From: CAYFXE01 sp964347035
Lineage (GTDB): Bacteria > Acidobacteriota > Aminicenantia > Aminicenantales > Aminicenantaceae
Direction of reading: 5' to 3'
Assembly (NCBI GenBank): GCA_964347035.1
Contig: CAYFXE010000001.1
Span: 62,001 to 126,000 of the forward strand
DNA length: 64,000 nucleotides
Under the pieces are notes generated by a model. It ran no database searches and was not told the DNA's origin. It saw only the letters and a program-made list of their open reading frames with translations. Below, one piece after another: positions 8,678 through 18,016 of the stretch (its first letter is position 1; every line of letters starts with the position of its first letter). A program made the translations under genes and the position numbers.

Positions 8678-9526
8678 TTAGAAGGGATCTTGGTTTGTAT
8701 CCCTCCACTTTTTAAGGGCTAGGATGGAAGCTAGGAGGGGATTGAGGTTATCTAGACTTAGGGCGTTGAGCTTGTCCGATAAGGCCTCTCCGGGATTGTG
8801 ATGGACTTCCAAGAAGAGCCCATCCGCTCCTACGCTGACTCCCGCATAAGCGATCGAGGGGATAAATTCAGCCTCTCCCCCTGAATAGATTCCTTCTCCT
8901 CCGGGTTTTTGGACACTATGGGAGGCGTCTATGACCACTGGAAAACCCCATTTTTTCATGATCGGGATGGAACGGACATCGAAAACCAAATTGTTGTATC
9001 CAAAGGAAGTTCCTCGCTCGGTAATGATGATTTTTTCGTTTCCTTGGTTTAAAGCTTTATCAATGACATTCTGCATATCATAGGGAGAGAGAAACTGTCC
9101 CTTTTTGATATTCACCGTTTTTCTTGTTTTTGCGGCTTCGACGATGAGGTCGGTCTGACGGCTGAGGAAAGCCGGGATCTGGATCACATCCAGCACCTGA
9201 GCGGCTGTCTCGATCTGTGAAGTCTCATGAACGTCAGAAAGCACAGGGATGTTCAACTCCTCTTTTATTTGCCTGAGAATATCCAACCCCTTTTCGAGGC
9301 CTGGTCCGCGGAAAGAATGGAGGGAGGAACGGTTGGCCTTGTCGTAGGACGCTTTGAAAATAAGCGAAATCGGGAGGTCTTCGCATATTTTTTTTATCTC
9401 TTTGGCCATCAGAAAGGCATGATTTTGGCCTTCTATGACACAGGGGCCTGCAATCAAGAAGAAAGGATTCTCCCCTCCGATCTTGATTTTTTTATTAATG
9501 TTTATTTCTCTTACGGCGATGGGCAT
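8678..9526 (-). CDS. kdsA: KDO-8-phosphate synthase
   Basis: 282 residues from the ATG at 9526, the usual length; a longer open frame reaching 9724 is only read-through inside pyrG. It condenses phosphoenolpyruvate with arabinose-5-phosphate. Family signatures: FLIAGPCVIE near the N-terminus, KASYDKANRSS, the central HETSQIE region, ITERGTSFGYNNLVFDVRS, and VIDASHSVQKPGG. The segment corresponding to the metal-binding Cys reads LIAGPCVIEG, compatible with a metal-dependent class, but this needs alignment. The first 32 bp overlap the end of pyrG, which suggests coupled translation. Confidence 0.94.
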   Translation of the reverse strand: MPIAVREININKKIKIGGENPFFLIAGPCVIEGQNHAFLMAKEIKKICEDLPISLIFKASYDKANRSSLHSFRGPGLEKGLDILRQIKEELNIPVLSDVHETSQIETAAQVLDVIQIPAFLSRQTDLIVEAAKTRKTVNIKKGQFLSPYDMQNVIDKALNQGNEKIIITERGTSFGYNNLVFDVRSIPIMKKWGFPVVIDASHSVQKPGGEGIYSGGEAEFIPSIAYAGVSVGADGLFLEVHHNPGEALSDKLNALSLDNLNPLLASILALKKWRDTNQDPF

Positions 9527-11105
9527 AGCTTGCTCCGATAAAGGCTTTGAAGAGCGGATGAGGCTTGAGCGGCTTTGATTTGAACTCCGGATGATACTGA
9601 CATCCCAGAAACCATGGATGGTTCTTGATCTCCATGATTTCAACCAAACCGTAATCAGGATTCTTCCCCGAGATGACCAGACCAGCTCTGGACAGAGCCT
9701 CCTCGTATTCTGGGTTGAACTCATAGCGGTGGCGGTGTCGTTCGTAGATATTCACTTTTCTGTAGGCTTTCTCGGCAAAAGATCCTTTATGGAGGCGACA
9801 CTGGTATTCACCCAGTCTCATGGTGCCTCCCAACTTTTTAATGCCTTTAAGCTCTCTCCATTTGAAGAAAATCCTATGGGGAGTTTTGGAATTAAACTCT
9901 GTGCTGTTAGCCCCCTTGAGACCGGCTATTTTTCTGGCAAATTCGATGGTTGCGCATTGCATACCAAGACAGATTCCGAAGTAAGGAATTTTGTGCTCTC
10001 GGGCAAATGTGACGGCCTTGATTTTTCCCTCTATTCCCCGGATACCAAAACCTCCGGGAACAAGAATGCCATCGGCTTTTCCCAGGACTGCTTCCGTCTT
10101 TTTCTTCTCCATATCCTCGGCTTCGACCCAGGAAAGATTGAGTCTTAATTTGTGATGAGTGGCTGCATGGATGAGGGCTTGAGTCAAGCTTATGTAAGAG
10201 TCATGGAGACCGGCATACTTTCCCACCAAAGCGATGGTCACTTCATCTGCAGGATTCTTCATCCTCTCGACCATCTTCTTCCACTGACTGAGGCGGCGTC
10301 TTCGCGGAGCAAAGTTCAATTGTTTAAGGATGATGTTATCCAGCTTTTCTTGGGCAAATATAAGGGGAATCTCGTAAATATTATCCACATCTTTGGCTGC
10401 GATCACCGCATCTAGGGAGACATTAGTAAAGAGAGAGATTTTCGCTTTGATATCATCGCTAAGAAACCTATCGGTTCGGCAGAGGATGATATCAGGCTGA
10501 ATCCCGATTGCCCGTAGCTCTCGGACGCTGTGTTGGGTGGGTTTTGTCTTGAGTTCTCCAGAGGTTTTTATGTAGGGAACTAAAGTCAGATGAATAAACA
10601 GAGAGTTCTCTGTTCCTAGGGTAAGCCGCATCTGTCGTATGGCCTCGAGAAAGGGCTGACTTTCTATATCCCCGACCGTGCCCCCGATCTCGACGATGAC
10701 GATGTCATTCTCGTCGGCCACAGAGTAGAAGGCATTTTTGATTTCGTCTGTAACATGAGGAATAACCTGAACGGTTTTTCCGAGGAAATCTCCCATCCTT
10801 TCCTTTTTAATGATGTTTTCGTAGATTTTACCAGCAGTCCAGTTGTTAGCCTTTGTCGTCTGAGTCGAGGTGAATCGTTCATAATGGCCCAAATCTAGGT
10901 CTGTTTCGGCTCCGTCATCTGTCACATAGACTTCTCCGTGTTGGAAGGGATTCATGGTTCCCGGATCCACATTTAGGTAGGGATCAAACTTTTGGAGGGT
11001 GATGCGGTAGCCGTGGCTTTCCAAAAGACGCCCGATAGAAGCGGCCGCAATGCCTTTGCCTAAGGCAGAGAGCACTCCTCCGGTGATAAAAATGAATTTA
11101 CTCAT
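9495..11105 (-). CDS. pyrG: CTP synthase
   Basis: 536 residues, full length. The N-terminal synthetase domain starts FIFITGGVLSALGKGI with the P-loop, followed by KFDPYLNVDPGTMNP and GEVYVTDDGAETDLDLGHYE. The C-terminal class I glutamine amidotransferase domain has GICLGMQCA with the catalytic Cys, and GCQYHPEF with His-Glu. It aminates UTP to CTP using glutamine. It overlaps kdsB by 8 bp upstream and kdsA by 32 bp downstream. Since KdsB needs CTP to activate KDO, placing pyrG between two KDO genes makes metabolic sense. Confidence 0.97.
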   Translation of the reverse strand: MSKFIFITGGVLSALGKGIAAASIGRLLESHGYRITLQKFDPYLNVDPGTMNPFQHGEVYVTDDGAETDLDLGHYERFTSTQTTKANNWTAGKIYENIIKKERMGDFLGKTVQVIPHVTDEIKNAFYSVADENDIVIVEIGGTVGDIESQPFLEAIRQMRLTLGTENSLFIHLTLVPYIKTSGELKTKPTQHSVRELRAIGIQPDIILCRTDRFLSDDIKAKISLFTNVSLDAVIAAKDVDNIYEIPLIFAQEKLDNIILKQLNFAPRRRRLSQWKKMVERMKNPADEVTIALVGKYAGLHDSYISLTQALIHAATHHKLRLNLSWVEAEDMEKKKTEAVLGKADGILVPGGFGIRGIEGKIKAVTFAREHKIPYFGICLGMQCATIEFARKIAGLKGANSTEFNSKTPHRIFFKWRELKGIKKLGGTMRLGEYQCRLHKGSFAEKAYRKVNIYERHRHRYEFNPEYEEALSRAGLVISGKNPDYGLVEIMEIKNHPWFLGCQYHPEFKSKPLKPHPLFKAFIGASYAHRRKRNKH

Positions 11106-11823
11106 CCTGGTGTTTTCTCAAGAAATTTTCAACCCTGATTATATCCTCAGGGGAGTCCACGCTCAAGGAGGGAAATGAAGATTCTATGACTTTTATCTGG
11201 TATCCGTTTTCAAGAGCTCTGAGCTGTTCGAGTTTTTCTGACTCCTCCAGCCGAGAAGAAGGCATCTTTCGTAATTTCATCAAGAAATCCTTCTGATAAC
11301 CGTAAACACCGACGTGCTGTAGGAAATAGTCATTCGCCTGGAAAGGTAAAGGAGAGCGAGAAAAATACAGGGCATCACCCTCCTTGTTGACCACCACTTT
11401 GACCGTGTTTTGATCGTTGAAGCGGCCGAAGTCAGTGGCCCGGACTGCCAGGGTAGCCATCGGTATGGATTCGTCTTGAAGGGTGGTGACCAATTCATCG
11501 ATCATATCCGCCTGGATAAGGGGTTCATCTCCTTGGACGTTGAGGACAATAGGTGTATTTAACTTCTCTGCTACTTCCGCTACCCTTTCCGTTCCCGAGT
11601 TGTGGTCAGGCGAAGTCATCCAGGCCTCAGCCCCGAATCCTCTGCAGGTCTCCAAGATCCGTTCATCATCGGTCGCAATGATTAGACGTGCTAGGGATTT
11701 GGATTGGCTGGCGTGTTCATAGACTCTCTGAATCAAATGTTTACCCTGGATGAGGGCCAGCATTTTCCCTGGAAATCGAAGAGACTGATAGCGAGCAGGG
11801 ATAATCCCTGTGGCTCTTCTCAA
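11098..11823 (-). CDS. kdsB: CMP-KDO synthetase (KDO cytidylyltransferase)
   Basis: 241 residues. The N-terminus IIPARYQSLRFPGKMLALI is the nucleotide-binding signature of CMP-KDO synthetases. It is followed by IATDDERI, TSPDHNSGTERVAEVA (recognition loop), VLNVQGDEPLI and a GVYGYQK segment. It activates KDO with CTP for transfer to lipid A. The stop codon overlaps pyrG by 8 bp and the start overlaps the bactofilin gene by 4 bp. Confidence 0.95.
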   Translation of the reverse strand: MRRATGIIPARYQSLRFPGKMLALIQGKHLIQRVYEHASQSKSLARLIIATDDERILETCRGFGAEAWMTSPDHNSGTERVAEVAEKLNTPIVLNVQGDEPLIQADMIDELVTTLQDESIPMATLAVRATDFGRFNDQNTVKVVVNKEGDALYFSRSPLPFQANDYFLQHVGVYGYQKDFLMKLRKMPSSRLEESEKLEQLRALENGYQIKVIESSFPSLSVDSPEDIIRVENFLRKHQDE

Positions 11824-12218
11824 GGTTGTGGTCCTTCTAGTATCTTTTTTTCTGGCACAATCTGGGGAGCCTTATCTGTCGTCTGGCAGTTGGCCTCGAG
11901 ATAAGCTCCTTCCTCCACCGTCAGTTTCGGGGTGACGATTGTTCCGGTGACTCGACCGTTGGCGTGAATTTCGACCTTCTCCCGGGCTTGAACATTGCCC
12001 TTAATTTCTCCGTTTATGATGAGGTGTCCGACTTTGATGTCCGCTTCCACTCTTCCGTGCTCGCCGATGATAAGGGTGGATTCAGAATCGATTTTTCCCT
12101 TGAATCGGCCGTCTATACGGAAAGATCCTTTGAAGATTAAATCCCCTTTAAATTCTGTTCCTTTGTCGTAAAAACCAGTAATCTTTGTGTCGTCTATGTC
12201 TTTTCTTTTTTCTTTCAT
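11820..12218 (-). CDS. Bactofilin (polymer-forming cytoskeletal protein)
   Basis: 132 residues. A short charged N-terminal tail leads into a repetitive beta-helix core, about residues 20-112, with the bactofilin pattern FKGDLIFKGSFRIDGRFKG, STLIIGEHGRVEADIKVG and VEIHANGRVTGTIVTPKL. A short proline-containing tail follows. Bactofilins assemble without nucleotide into filaments on the cytoplasmic side of the membrane. Here the gene lies 2 bp after parB and overlaps kdsB by 4 bp. Bactofilins are known to position ParABS components in Myxococcus, so a role in chromosome-pole organisation is plausible; a cell-wall or envelope role is the alternative. Confidence 0.92.
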   Translation of the reverse strand: MKEKRKDIDDTKITGFYDKGTEFKGDLIFKGSFRIDGRFKGKIDSESTLIIGEHGRVEADIKVGHLIINGEIKGNVQAREKVEIHANGRVTGTIVTPKLTVEEGAYLEANCQTTDKAPQIVPEKKILEGPQP

Positions 12219-12220
12219 AA

Positions 12221-13063
12221 TTATTCTCCTTTGATGTGTTCATAGATTCTGTTTAGATCATCGATAGAAAAATAATAGACTTTTATCACACCCTTGTTCT
12301 GAGTTCCTGAGATGGAGACCTTTGTTCCTAAAATCTTCAGGAATTCCTCTTGGAGTGCCACCAAATCGGCATCTGTTGGTTGAGTCTCTCGAGAAGGGGA
12401 TTGAGAATTTCTTTTCTGAGTTATCTTTTCGACATCACGGACCGACAGGCTGTCTCGGACAATCTGCTGGGCGAGAGAGGCTTGAAGGTTAGGATCGTCT
12501 ACAGAGAGCAAAGCTCGGGCATGACCCATCGAAAGTTTTCCTTCTCCGAGGTAATCCTGGATTTCCTTGGGGAGGCTAAGAAGACGTAGGTAGTTTGTCA
12601 CCGAAGTTCTGTCTTTTCCCACCTTTTCTGCCACTTCCTCTTGGGTATAATCCAGTTCTTGAATCAATTTTTGGTAGGCTAAGGCAATCTCCAAGGGATT
12701 GAGGTCTTCCCGATGTAGGTTTTCGATGAGAGAAGCTTCTAATTGTTTCTCCTTTGGCATGGTTCGGATGAGAACAGGAATTTTTTTGAGACCTATCTGT
12801 TGGGCAGCTCGCCATCTCCGTTCTCCGATAATGATCCGGTAAAAATCTCCTTCAGGGACAGCGATGACCGGCTGGAGCACACCAGACTCCTTGATAGAAC
12901 GCGCCAGTTCCTGTATGGATTCACGACTGAAAGCCAATCTCGGTTGAATCGGATTGGGCTTGAGCTTGTCGATATCTAAATCAGCGTAGCTGTCTTCCTT
13001 TAAAATTCCGTATTCTTCTGGGATGAAGGCTTTTAATCCCTTTCCCAATGCTTTCTTTTTCAT
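12221..13063 (-). CDS. parB: Chromosome partitioning protein ParB
   Basis: 280 residues. The N-terminal ParB/Srx-like CTP-binding domain contains KLKPNPIQPRL and the GERRWRAAQ box (80-88), then LIENLHREDLNPLEIA. The central helix-turn-helix, around 135-165, has TQEEVAEKVGKDRTSVTNYL. The C-terminal dimerisation segment is shorter and more variable. It binds parS, spreads as a CTP-dependent clamp and works with ParA. The start overlaps parA by 4 bp. The likely target palindrome is only about 0.8 kb away in mnmG. Confidence 0.95.
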   Translation of the reverse strand: MKKKALGKGLKAFIPEEYGILKEDSYADLDIDKLKPNPIQPRLAFSRESIQELARSIKESGVLQPVIAVPEGDFYRIIIGERRWRAAQQIGLKKIPVLIRTMPKEKQLEASLIENLHREDLNPLEIALAYQKLIQELDYTQEEVAEKVGKDRTSVTNYLRLLSLPKEIQDYLGEGKLSMGHARALLSVDDPNLQASLAQQIVRDSLSVRDVEKITQKRNSQSPSRETQPTDADLVALQEEFLKILGTKVSISGTQNKGVIKVYYFSIDDLNRIYEHIKGE

Positions 13064-13815
13064 TTCTTTAATATCTCCAGAGCTAAATCTAGATATGCCT
13101 GAGCCCCCTTGGATTTAATATCGTAGAGAAGTATTGGCTTGCCAAAACTAGGTGCCTCAGCCAATCTTACGTTGCGAGGAATCACAGCCTTATATGTATT
13201 CTCCTCGAGGGAGCATCTGACCTCTTGAGCAACCTGTTTGGAGAGGTTTGTCCTCTCATCATACATGGTGAGCAATATCCCTTCAAGAGCCAAGGAGGAA
13301 TTAAGGTAAGTGCGTACTTCATCAAAGACACGAAAAAGCTCTGGGATTCCTTCCATCGAGAGAAATTCGCACTGAACTGGCACCAAAACCGAATCAGCGG
13401 CCGTCAAGGCATTGAGAGTGAGGAATCCCAAGGAGGGAGGACAATCGATGATGATGAAGTGGAAAAACTTTCTAATTCTCTCCAGAGCCGACTTGAGCCT
13501 TTTTTCTTGATTCTCCATTTCGTAAAGCTCGGCTTCGACTCCGGACAATTCTGGGGAAGAAGGGCAGATATACAGGTTATCGAGGAGAGTGGGTCGGATA
13601 TAATCCATAATATACCGTCCGTCCATCAGGGCAGGGTAGATGCCCTTCTTATCCTCCTTGATCCTGCCTAGACCAGCGGAGGCCATGCCTTGGGGATCGA
13701 GATCGACAACCAAAACCCTCCGATTGTTGATGGCCAGAGAAGCGGAGAGGTTCACGGCCGTGGTCGTTTTTCCCACGCCCCCTTTCTGATTTGCGATGGC
13801 GATAATTCTATTCAT
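13060..13815 (-). CDS. parA: Chromosome partitioning ATPase ParA (Soj)
   Basis: 251 residues, the short chromosomal type without an N-terminal DNA-binding extension. The deviant Walker A motif [10 protein letters not shown] is at 11-20, [13 protein letters not shown] at about 39-51 and the Walker B region [18 protein letters not shown] near 120. It is the nucleoid-bound ATPase that moves ParB-parS complexes. It overlaps mnmG and parB by 4 bp each, giving the standard mnmG-parA-parB order. Confidence 0.95.
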   Translation of the reverse strand: MNRIIAIANQKGGVGKTTTAVNLSASLAINNRRVLVVDLDPQGMASAGLGRIKEDKKGIYPALMDGRYIMDYIRPTLLDNLYICPSSPELSGVEAELYEMENQEKRLKSALERIRKFFHFIIIDCPPSLGFLTLNALTAADSVLVPVQCEFLSMEGIPELFRVFDEVRTYLNSSLALEGILLTMYDERTNLSKQVAQEVRCSLEENTYKAVIPRNVRLAEAPSFGKPILLYDIKSKGAQAYLDLALEILKK

Positions 13816-15671
13816 TTGTCCTTAAATGTTCCACGTGGAACATTCTTACGGTTTTGGATCTTCAGATACATACTCAGGTTGACGATAGCCGCTGGAGTGA
13901 TCCCCGGGATCTTCTTGGCTTCTCCGATGGTTCGAGGACCACATTTTTTTAATTTTTCTCTTACTTCCCGAGTCAGGCCTGGAATTTCCTGAAAATCTGT
14001 CCCTGCCGGAATCCTTTCCCTATCCATTTTTCTAATCCGGGCAATCTCTATATCCTGCCTTTTCAAGTACCCTTCGTATTTGATCTCTGATTCGATGTGA
14101 CGGATTTCCTCATCGGTCAAGGTATCGTCAAATTTTCTATATTCTAACACATTTTTGAATCTGACTTCAGGTTTTTTTAGGAACTCTCTCAGGAAGATTT
14201 TTTCCTTACCAGGGAGTTTGATCTTTTCTCGCTTGAGTGAGGTCATGAGACTCTGTATTTTTTCTTGCTTCTTGAGGAATGCTTCGTAGGCATCCTGTTG
14301 GATGAGCCCCAGCTCATGTCCATATTTAGTCAATCTTTTATCCGCATTATCGATGCGAAGGAGAATCCTGTATTCTGCCCTGGAGGTGAATAGCCGATAG
14401 GGTTCTTCGATCCCTCTGGAGATGAGGTCATCGATCAGGACGCCGATGTAGGCCTCGTTCCTTCCCAGGATAAAAGGTTTTTTCTTCTTTATTTTCAAAG
14501 AAGCATTGATGCCAGCCATCAGCCCCTGGGCGGCAGCTTCTTCGTAGCCTGATGTGCCGTTGATCTGGCCAGCTAGGTAAAGGTTTTTGATGGGTTTTGT
14601 TTCTAAGGTAGGAAGGAGTTGTGTGGGCAAAACAGCATCGTATTCAATGCCGTAGGCGGGTCTCAATATTTTTGCTCGGTCCAATCCTGGGATACTCTTC
14701 AAGATGCTTTTTTGAACCTCGAAAGGAAGGCTTGAAGAGAGACCGTTGACGTAGATTTCCTCTGTTCCTACGCCTTCAGGTTCGAGGAAGAATTGATGTC
14801 GGTGATGATGGGGAAATTTAACCACTTTATCTTCTATAGAGGGACAATAGCGAATCCCTATCCCGATGATTTTCCCGCTGTAAAGGGGTGATTTATCGAG
14901 ATTTTTCCTTATGATTTCGTGTGTTTTGGGTCCTGTATACCCGATGTAGCAGACGATTTTATTCTCGAGTTCTTTTTTAGTCCGGAAGGAGAAGGCAACT
15001 GGCTTTTTGTCTCCTGGCTGAGGATTGAAACGATGCCAATCTATGGTCTGGCTGTGGAGCCTCATCGGGGTCCCAGTTTTCAATCGGAATGATTTAAGGC
15101 CAAGGGTTTTAAGGTTACGACTGAGTTCAATGGCGGGGGGTTCGTTGGCTCTCCCCGCAGGATAGCTTTGAAGACCGATATGGATTAGACCATTCAGGAA
15201 CGTTCCCGGAGTGAGAATGACCGCTTTGCCCAAGATTCTGTTTCCCTCTAGGGTCTTCACTCCCACAGCTTTGAAGCCTTTGGTCAGGATTTCAGTGACG
15301 ATCCCTTGGAAGAGTGTCAAACGGGGAACCTTCTCAAGCCAGTTTTTCATGGTCAACCTGTAGTGAGCCTTATCTGACTGGGCCCGCGGGGCTTGCACAG
15401 CACCGCCTCGGCTCCTGTTTAAAAGCCGGAATTGTATCCCCGTTTCATCGGCGAGAAGTCCCATAAGACCGCCTAGAGCATCAATCTCACGGACAAGATG
15501 TCCTTTGGCCAGCCCGCCAATAGCCGGATTACAGGACATTTGAGCGATGGTTTCCAGATGAATGGTGATGAGGCAGGTTTCTAGGCCCATCCGGCTGGCA
15601 GCATGGGCAGCTTCGCAGCCGGCATGGCCGGCGCCGACGACGACGACGTCGTATTCATCCGAGGTGCTCAT
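13812..15671 (-). CDS. mnmG: tRNA uridine-5-carboxymethylaminomethyl synthesis protein MnmG
   Basis: 619 residues, full length. The FAD-binding N-terminus [19 protein letters not shown] is followed by [23 protein letters not shown] and the [12 protein letters not shown] segment. [21 protein letters not shown] (GidA signature) lies at about two thirds of the length, then the helical tRNA- and MnmE-binding C-terminus. With MnmE it modifies the wobble uridine of several tRNAs. It starts 8 bp after mnmE and overlaps parA by 4 bp. Its final ten codons contain the parS site, so the C-terminal sequence is dictated partly by DNA function. Confidence 0.96.
   Translation of the reverse strand: MSTSDEYDVVVVGAGHAGCEAAHAASRMGLETCLITIHLETIAQMSCNPAIGGLAKGHLVREIDALGGLMGLLADETGIQFRLLNRSRGGAVQAPRAQSDKAHYRLTMKNWLEKVPRLTLFQGIVTEILTKGFKAVGVKTLEGNRILGKAVILTPGTFLNGLIHIGLQSYPAGRANEPPAIELSRNLKTLGLKSFRLKTGTPMRLHSQTIDWHRFNPQPGDKKPVAFSFRTKKELENKIVCYIGYTGPKTHEIIRKNLDKSPLYSGKIIGIGIRYCPSIEDKVVKFPHHHRHQFFLEPEGVGTEEIYVNGLSSSLPFEVQKSILKSIPGLDRAKILRPAYGIEYDAVLPTQLLPTLETKPIKNLYLAGQINGTSGYEEAAAQGLMAGINASLKIKKKKPFILGRNEAYIGVLIDDLISRGIEEPYRLFTSRAEYRILLRIDNADKRLTKYGHELGLIQQDAYEAFLKKQEKIQSLMTSLKREKIKLPGKEKIFLREFLKKPEVRFKNVLEYRKFDDTLTDEEIRHIESEIKYEGYLKRQDIEIARIRKMDRERIPAGTDFQEIPGLTREVREKLKKCGPRTIGEAKKIPGITPAAIVNLSMYLKIQNRKNVPRGTFKDK
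13825..13844. promoter_or_regulatory. parS: parS centromere-like site inside the 3' end of mnmG
   Basis: The 16-bp palindrome TGTTCCACGTGGAACA lies at 13827-13842 and extends to a 20-bp perfect palindrome. It matches the broadly conserved bacterial parS consensus bound by ParB. It is translated as part of the last codons of mnmG (NVPRGTF). I found no second equally good copy by reading the window. Confidence 0.9.
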
Positions 15672-15679
15672 GGCTCATC

Positions 15680-17047
15680 CTATTTTCCGATGCAGAAACG
15701 GCTGAAGATATTCTCGATGATTTCATCAACCTGGATTTCTCCAGTGAGCTGTCCGATAAGAGGAATGACCTTACGGAGTTCCTCCACATACAGGTCTTCA
15801 GGGAAGCCCTCCTCGAGGAGTCGTCGGCCCTCTTCCAGGTAGCCAAGGATTTCTTCGAGATGAAGCTTCTGACGGAGATGAAGGATGACCTCTTCCTGCT
15901 GATCCAGGTTCGGAACGAAATGTTTATGGATCATGCCTCTCAGCTTATCCAGGTTTATTCCCTTCAGAGCAGAAATCTCCAGGGAAGGAATGGTCTTTCC
16001 CTTACATCTGATGGCCCCTTTGTCCATTCTCTGCTTTAAATCCATTTTGTTGAAAAGGAGGAGAAGCTTTTTGTCCTTGTATTCATCCAAGAACTTGAGA
16101 TCTTCCCTAGACTCTTTGCGGGATAAATCAAGCAGAAGGAGCACTCCATCTGACTCTTCAATGAGCTTTTTTCCTCTTTTGATTCCTTCTTTTTCCACAG
16201 GATGGGAGGGAGCCGTGATGCCGGCCATGTCGATGAGCGTGAACAGGGAATCCTTGATTTTTAAGCTTTCCTGAAGATAATCTCTCGTTGTTCCTGGATA
16301 AGGAGTGACAATCGCCCTTTCTTTTTCGAGAAGGACATTGAACAGGGTAGATTTTCCGACGTTTGGCCTGCCCGTGATGGCTATTGTCAGACCTTCGCTC
16401 AAGGTTTTCCCCAAGTTATAGCTTTTGATAAGCATTTCTATGCTCTCGACGGTCTTGCGGAGAGTGTTGTGGATCTGTTCTTTGCTCAGCTGCAGATCCT
16501 CGTCGGGGAACTCGATGCTGGCCTCGATTTGGGATAAGAGTTGGATGATTTTTTTTCTGAAAGCAGATACTTTTTTGGAGAGACTCCCATCAAGCTGCTT
16601 GAAAGAAATCTGGGCCTGTTTGAGCGAAGTTGCCTGGATGAGATCATTGACGGCCTGGGCTTGGAGGATATCGATTCTTCCCCTGAGGTAGGCGCGAAGA
16701 GTGAATTCGCCGGGATGGGCATGCCTTGCTCCAGCCTTGATGCCTAAACGAACGATTTCCTCGAGGATCAAAGGGCTTCCGTGGCAGCTTATTTCGACTA
16801 CATCCTCTCTGGTGTAAGTATGGGGCTGAGGGAAGTAGGTCAGGTAGGCTTCTTCGAAAAATTCCTTCTGATCGAAGTTGTACAGATTACCCAACAGGGC
16901 GCGATAAGGTTGAATTTGAGTTTTTTGTTTCTTTGGTTTGAATATTTTTTTAGCTATGGGAAGAGATTTTTTTCCACTCAGCCGTACGATTCCTAAGCCC
17001 CCGTATCCGAGTGGTGTCGAGATGGCAATGATCGTATCTTCAGCCAT
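15680..17047 (-). CDS. mnmE: tRNA modification GTPase MnmE
   Basis: 455 residues. The N-terminal formyl-THF-binding domain begins DTIIAISTPLGYGGLGIVRLSG and includes YTREDVVEISCHG. The central G domain has GRPNVGKSTLFN, the TTRDY switch, DMAGI and NKMD. The protein ends SRFCIGK, the invariant C-terminal Cys motif of MnmE. It partners MnmG in wobble-uridine modification. It appears to open the second half of the leftward cluster, because about 330 bp without a clear gene separate it from khpB. Confidence 0.96.
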   Translation of the reverse strand: MAEDTIIAISTPLGYGGLGIVRLSGKKSLPIAKKIFKPKKQKTQIQPYRALLGNLYNFDQKEFFEEAYLTYFPQPHTYTREDVVEISCHGSPLILEEIVRLGIKAGARHAHPGEFTLRAYLRGRIDILQAQAVNDLIQATSLKQAQISFKQLDGSLSKKVSAFRKKIIQLLSQIEASIEFPDEDLQLSKEQIHNTLRKTVESIEMLIKSYNLGKTLSEGLTIAITGRPNVGKSTLFNVLLEKERAIVTPYPGTTRDYLQESLKIKDSLFTLIDMAGITAPSHPVEKEGIKRGKKLIEESDGVLLLLDLSRKESREDLKFLDEYKDKKLLLLFNKMDLKQRMDKGAIRCKGKTIPSLEISALKGINLDKLRGMIHKHFVPNLDQQEEVILHLRQKLHLEEILGYLEEGRRLLEEGFPEDLYVEELRKVIPLIGQLTGEIQVDEIIENIFSRFCIGK

Positions 17048-17377
17048 AGCCTCTATATAATAAATCTTGGACCCGAAAACGTAAAGATCCTGATTTTAGG
17101 AGTCAGACTATGTAGTGATGAGTAAGGATAGAGTAAAATTTAATGGGTGGATTGACAAGATAACGAGAACTGCTGCTGACTCTTGCAGGTGCATGCTTAA
17201 AGAGAGAAATACGACGGTTTATGCGTTGGGTATTTACAGGAATGAGGAAAAAGCATGAAGGAGGGATTGATCATCATCAAGCTGGGATTAATTATATATA
17301 ATATATAAAATATATAGAATTACGAGGATTAAAATGCCATTTCTTTTTTTAGATTGTAGAGATTGGATGGAGACGAA
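17048..17377. other. Intergenic region, no clear gene
   Basis: 330 bp between khpB and mnmE. It is A/T-rich, with a run of TATA/ATATA around 17290-17320 that could carry promoter elements for mnmE. A 46-codon plus-strand frame (17118-17258) exists but has no ribosome binding site and no family resemblance. Nothing else stands out. Confidence 0.5.
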
Positions 17378-18016
17378 TTACTCCTCAGATTGGTCTTTTT
17401 CGGAAAAGATTTTTACTCTCTTTAAGAATCCTTCACCCATACTTTCGGTCATAATTCCGGGAAATTGATTGACTGCGATATGAACGATCCGTCTTTCATA
17501 GGGATTCATCAGATCGAGAATCTCATTCTTCCCTGTCTCGTGGACTTGACGGGCCTTTTGCTGAGCGAACTGTCTTAGCTCTCTCTCCTTTCTTTTTCGG
17601 TAGAAGTCGCAGTCAGTTTGGACTTTTTGAGGGGAGATCTTGTTGAGCACGTGTTGAAGAGCCAAAAGAAGGGAGCCGTCTTTTCTCAGCAGGAGATACT
17701 TATCCTTCCCTTCGAAAATCAGATAGATCATATCGTTTTTTCTTTTGACCTGATACTTGATTTCCAGGGGGAAAAGCGTCAGGAGCTTGTCCAGGAACTC
17801 AGAAATTGCGCTTTCTTCTTCTTGTTCTTTGGGCCAGGCTCGGATAACAATCTCTTTACTCTTCATCCCGAAGAGTTTTGTTTTTTCGGTAACGACCTCA
17901 TAGTTGAATTGGGAGCGAGGAAGTTTTAGAGCGTGCTCAGCAGCAGCGATGACTTCTTCTAGATTCCTTCCTTTGAATTCCTGTCCTTCGTTATTTTTTT
18001 CGTTTTTTTCTTCCAT
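17378..18016 (-). CDS. khpB: KhpB/Jag RNA-binding protein (R3H domain)
   Basis: 212 residues. An N-terminal Jag-N-like module (about 14-60, EFKGRNLEEVIAAAEHAL) is followed by a KH-like middle with LLLRKDGSLLLALQHVLNKI. A C-terminal R3H domain has NPYERRIVHIAVNQFPGI and ends near residue 205. KhpB/Jag proteins bind RNA, often with KhpA, and affect envelope growth. The first codons overlap the end of yidC by 26 bp, the classical spoIIIJ-jag arrangement, so translation is probably coupled. Confidence 0.92.
   Translation of the reverse strand: MEEKNEKNNEGQEFKGRNLEEVIAAAEHALKLPRSQFNYEVVTEKTKLFGMKSKEIVIRAWPKEQEEESAISEFLDKLLTLFPLEIKYQVKRKNDMIYLIFEGKDKYLLLRKDGSLLLALQHVLNKISPQKVQTDCDFYRKRKERELRQFAQQKARQVHETGKNEILDLMNPYERRIVHIAVNQFPGIMTESMGEGFLKRVKIFSEKDQSEE

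Noticed and set aside
9591..10148. A 185-codon plus-strand frame inside pyrG
   Set aside because: Antisense to the glutaminase half of CTP synthase; no independent evidence for a gene.
17118..17258. A 46-codon plus-strand frame between khpB and mnmE
   Set aside because: No ribosome binding site, no recognisable family, and an A/T-rich intergenic setting; chance length is likely.
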